From positions 62,001-126,000 of the forward strand of contig NZ_JACOOJ010000006.1 of NCBI RefSeq assembly GCF_014287585.1: a stretch of 64,000 bases of DNA, read 5' to 3'. This DNA comes from Parabacteroides hominis. Its GTDB lineage: Bacteria; Bacteroidota; Bacteroidia; Bacteroidales; Tannerellaceae. Numbering within the stretch: the stretch's first letter is position 1; the number at the start of each line of letters is the position of its first letter. The position numbers and the translations under genes are program-made. The notes beneath the pieces are model-generated. The model was not told the DNA's origin, did no database searches, and saw nothing but the letters and a program-made list of their open reading frames with translations. Below, piece after piece: positions 62,542 through 64,000 of the stretch.

Positions 62542-63411
62542 ATGGAAACAAGTGAACTATTAAAGAAGGTCCGACGGATTGAGATAAAGACTCGCGGCTT
62601 GTCCCGCAATATTTTTGCAGGGCAATACCATTCGGCGTTCAAAGGACGCGGTATGGCGTTCAGCGAAGTGCGCGAGTATCAATACGGAGACGATATCCGC
62701 GATATCGACTGGAACGTGACCGCCCGTTACGTCCGTCCTTACGTGAAGGTGTTCGAAGAAGAACGTGAATTGACGGTGATGTTGCTGATCGACGTGTCGG
62801 GAAGTAGGGACTTTGGTTCCGTGAATGTAATGAAGAAAGAAGTCATTACGGAGATCGCAGCGACACTGGCCTTTTCGGCTATCCAGAACAACGATAAGAT
62901 CGGCGTGGTGTTCTTCTCCGACAAGATAGAAAAGTTTATTCCTCCCCAGAAAGGGAAAAAACATATCTTGTATATCATTCGCGAACTGATCGACTTCCAA
63001 CCGGATAAAAAACAGACCAATATCGCACAAGCGCTGAAATATCTGACCAATGCAATCAAGAAGCGTTGCACGGCTTTCCTGATCTCCGACTTTATCGACA
63101 AGGACGGATTCAAGGATGCCTTGACCATCGCCAACCGCAAGCATGACGTTGTTGCCATCCAGGTCTACGACCGCCGGGAGACGGAACTTCCCGCTGTCGG
63201 CTTGATAAAGATCAAAGACGCTGAAAGTGGACAGGAACGCTGGATAGACAGTTCGTCCGCCCATGTGCGTGCCGCCTATAAAGAGTGGTGGGACCGCCGG
63301 CAGGCTGCCATGAGCGATTCGTTCAAGAAATGCCGTGTCGATTCGGTCTCCGTCCGTACGGAAGATGATTATGTGAAAGCATTAATTGCTCTTTTTGACA
63401 AACGTAATTAA
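62542..63411 (+). CDS. DUF58 domain protein (BatA-operon type)
   Basis: A 289-residue protein; ATG at 62542 chosen because the longer frame upstream lies in repeats. The DUF58 signature FKGRGMAFSEVREYQYGDDI and RDIDWNVTARYVRPYVKVFE is present, followed by a VWA-like core with DVSGSRDFGS, a metal-ion-dependent adhesion type DxSxS. Works with MoxR. Confidence 0.93.
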   Translation: METSELLKKVRRIEIKTRGLSRNIFAGQYHSAFKGRGMAFSEVREYQYGDDIRDIDWNVTARYVRPYVKVFEEERELTVMLLIDVSGSRDFGSVNVMKKEVITEIAATLAFSAIQNNDKIGVVFFSDKIEKFIPPQKGKKHILYIIRELIDFQPDKKQTNIAQALKYLTNAIKKRCTAFLISDFIDKDGFKDALTIANRKHDVVAIQVYDRRETELPAVGLIKIKDAESGQERWIDSSSAHVRAAYKEWWDRRQAAMSDSFKKCRVDSVSVRTEDDYVKALIALFDKRN

Positions 63412-63420
63412 AGCAAACAA

Positions 63421-64000
63421 ATGAAATTAATAAAGAAAAGCATTCTGTTACTTGCCCTTGCCGGAGCATTCCTGTCCGGTGGGAAAGCGTATGCGCAGCA
63501 GACTCTTGTTGACGTTCGTGTCGACTCTGCCGCCATACTGATCGGAGAGCAGACTGTTTTACATTTGACGGTAACGACAGACAAAGATAAAGCTGTCCAA
63601 CTGGTGATTCCGCGCGACACGTTGATGGCAGGAGTGGAGGTGCTCGAAATACCGAAGGCAGATTCTACCCTGATCGAAAACGACCGTTTGCTGATCAAGC
63701 AGGACTTGCTGGTGACATCTTTCGACTCGTCTCTTTACCTGCTGCCTCCATTCATGGTGATCGACGGGGCGGATACCGTTTACTCCAACCAAGTGGCCTT
63801 GAAGGTGTCGACAGTTCCTGTCAATACAGACAAGCCGGAGGAGTTTTACGATATCAAGAGCGTCTGGAAGCCGCCTTTTGTATTGGCCGATTACTATCCC
63901 TGGATATTCGGCGTGCTGCTGACTCTGTTCCTGATCTGTGTGGTTGCCTACGTGATCAAACGTATGCGTAACCGCCAGTCCATCATACCGTTCAAAAAGC
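63421..64000 (+). CDS. Secreted membrane protein of the Bat operon (3' end outside window)
   Basis: At least 193 codons, cut off by the window end. Signal peptide MKLIKKSILLLALAGAFLSG ... AYAQ, then a beta-rich periplasmic domain, and a membrane segment near residues 155-180 (WIFGVLLTLFLICVVAYVI). The position after moxR and DUF58 genes matches the uncharacterised third gene of Bacteroidales Bat operons, usually followed by VWA proteins BatA and BatB. Confidence 0.75.
   Translation, partial: MKLIKKSILLLALAGAFLSGGKAYAQQTLVDVRVDSAAILIGEQTVLHLTVTTDKDKAVQLVIPRDTLMAGVEVLEIPKADSTLIENDRLLIKQDLLVTSFDSSLYLLPPFMVIDGADTVYSNQVALKVSTVPVNTDKPEEFYDIKSVWKPPFVLADYYPWIFGVLLTLFLICVVAYVIKRMRNRQSIIPFKK

Overview
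This window is chromosomal DNA from a gut-type member of the Bacteroidales, most likely a Parabacteroides. Three things support this. Most genes are preceded by the phylum's own -7 promoter box (TAnnTTTG, usually as TATCTTTG or TACCTTTG). The rpmB-rpmG-DUF4295 operon and many DUF-type secreted proteins are typical of Bacteroidetes. The large secreted protein at 28698-31925 has a Parabacteroides/Bacteroides style beta-helix and sorting tail. Genus level is an inference; no rRNA gene is present to confirm it. I saw no tRNA, rRNA, CRISPR array, insertion sequence or prophage.

Layout. 1-742: end of a TolC-type outer-membrane protein. 846-7443 (minus): a 2-oxoacid dehydrogenase cluster (E3, lipoate ligase, E2, fused E1) followed by a flavodoxin, with a 540-base structured non-coding region between E2 and E1. 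7638-10458: nitroreductase, a GT-C type membrane glycosyltransferase and the L28/L33/DUF4295 ribosomal operon. 10667-20172 (plus): dnaN, a DnaQ-like exonuclease, an iron alcohol dehydrogenase, coaBC, a DUF4835 protein, recN, two uncharacterised envelope proteins, an rRNA methyltransferase and ridA. 20319-27351: YgiQ radical SAM protein, malate dehydrogenase, a secreted S9 peptidase, a methyltransferase and ispE.

27479-31925 is the most unusual part. A 23-bp perfect inverted repeat brackets a 227-bp promoter-bearing segment, which looks like an invertible (phase-variable) promoter. It sits just upstream of an HU-like/DUF4469 protein gene. That gene is followed by five TTACG-N5-CGTAA dyads at an exact 23-bp period and then by a 1075-residue secreted beta-helix protein.

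32031-39271 (minus): MFS transporter, folC, an RRM RNA-binding protein, a PAS histidine kinase and an OmpR-type two-component pair; a TSCPD protein is on the plus strand. The two-component pair diverges from an outer-membrane beta-barrel gene at 39684, and both promoters carry the same tandem box. 42464-53914 (plus, except a small membrane protein at 44045-44188): dnaB, a three-gene EmrAB-TolC type efflux operon, a DUF4858-like protein, a GH127 arabinofuranosidase, a UvrD/PcrA helicase and a 34-residue membrane peptide. 54037-55736 (minus): a BlaI repressor and M56-TonB membrane peptidase pair. 56200-64000 (plus): nspC, ftsY, rimO, two HU-like proteins (one fused to a transmembrane segment and a LysM domain) and the start of a moxR-DUF58 (Bat-type) operon.

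A dispersed non-coding element of about 113 bp occurs at 42192 and 56000, with a deleted relative at 7548. Long perfect hairpins close several convergent gene pairs.
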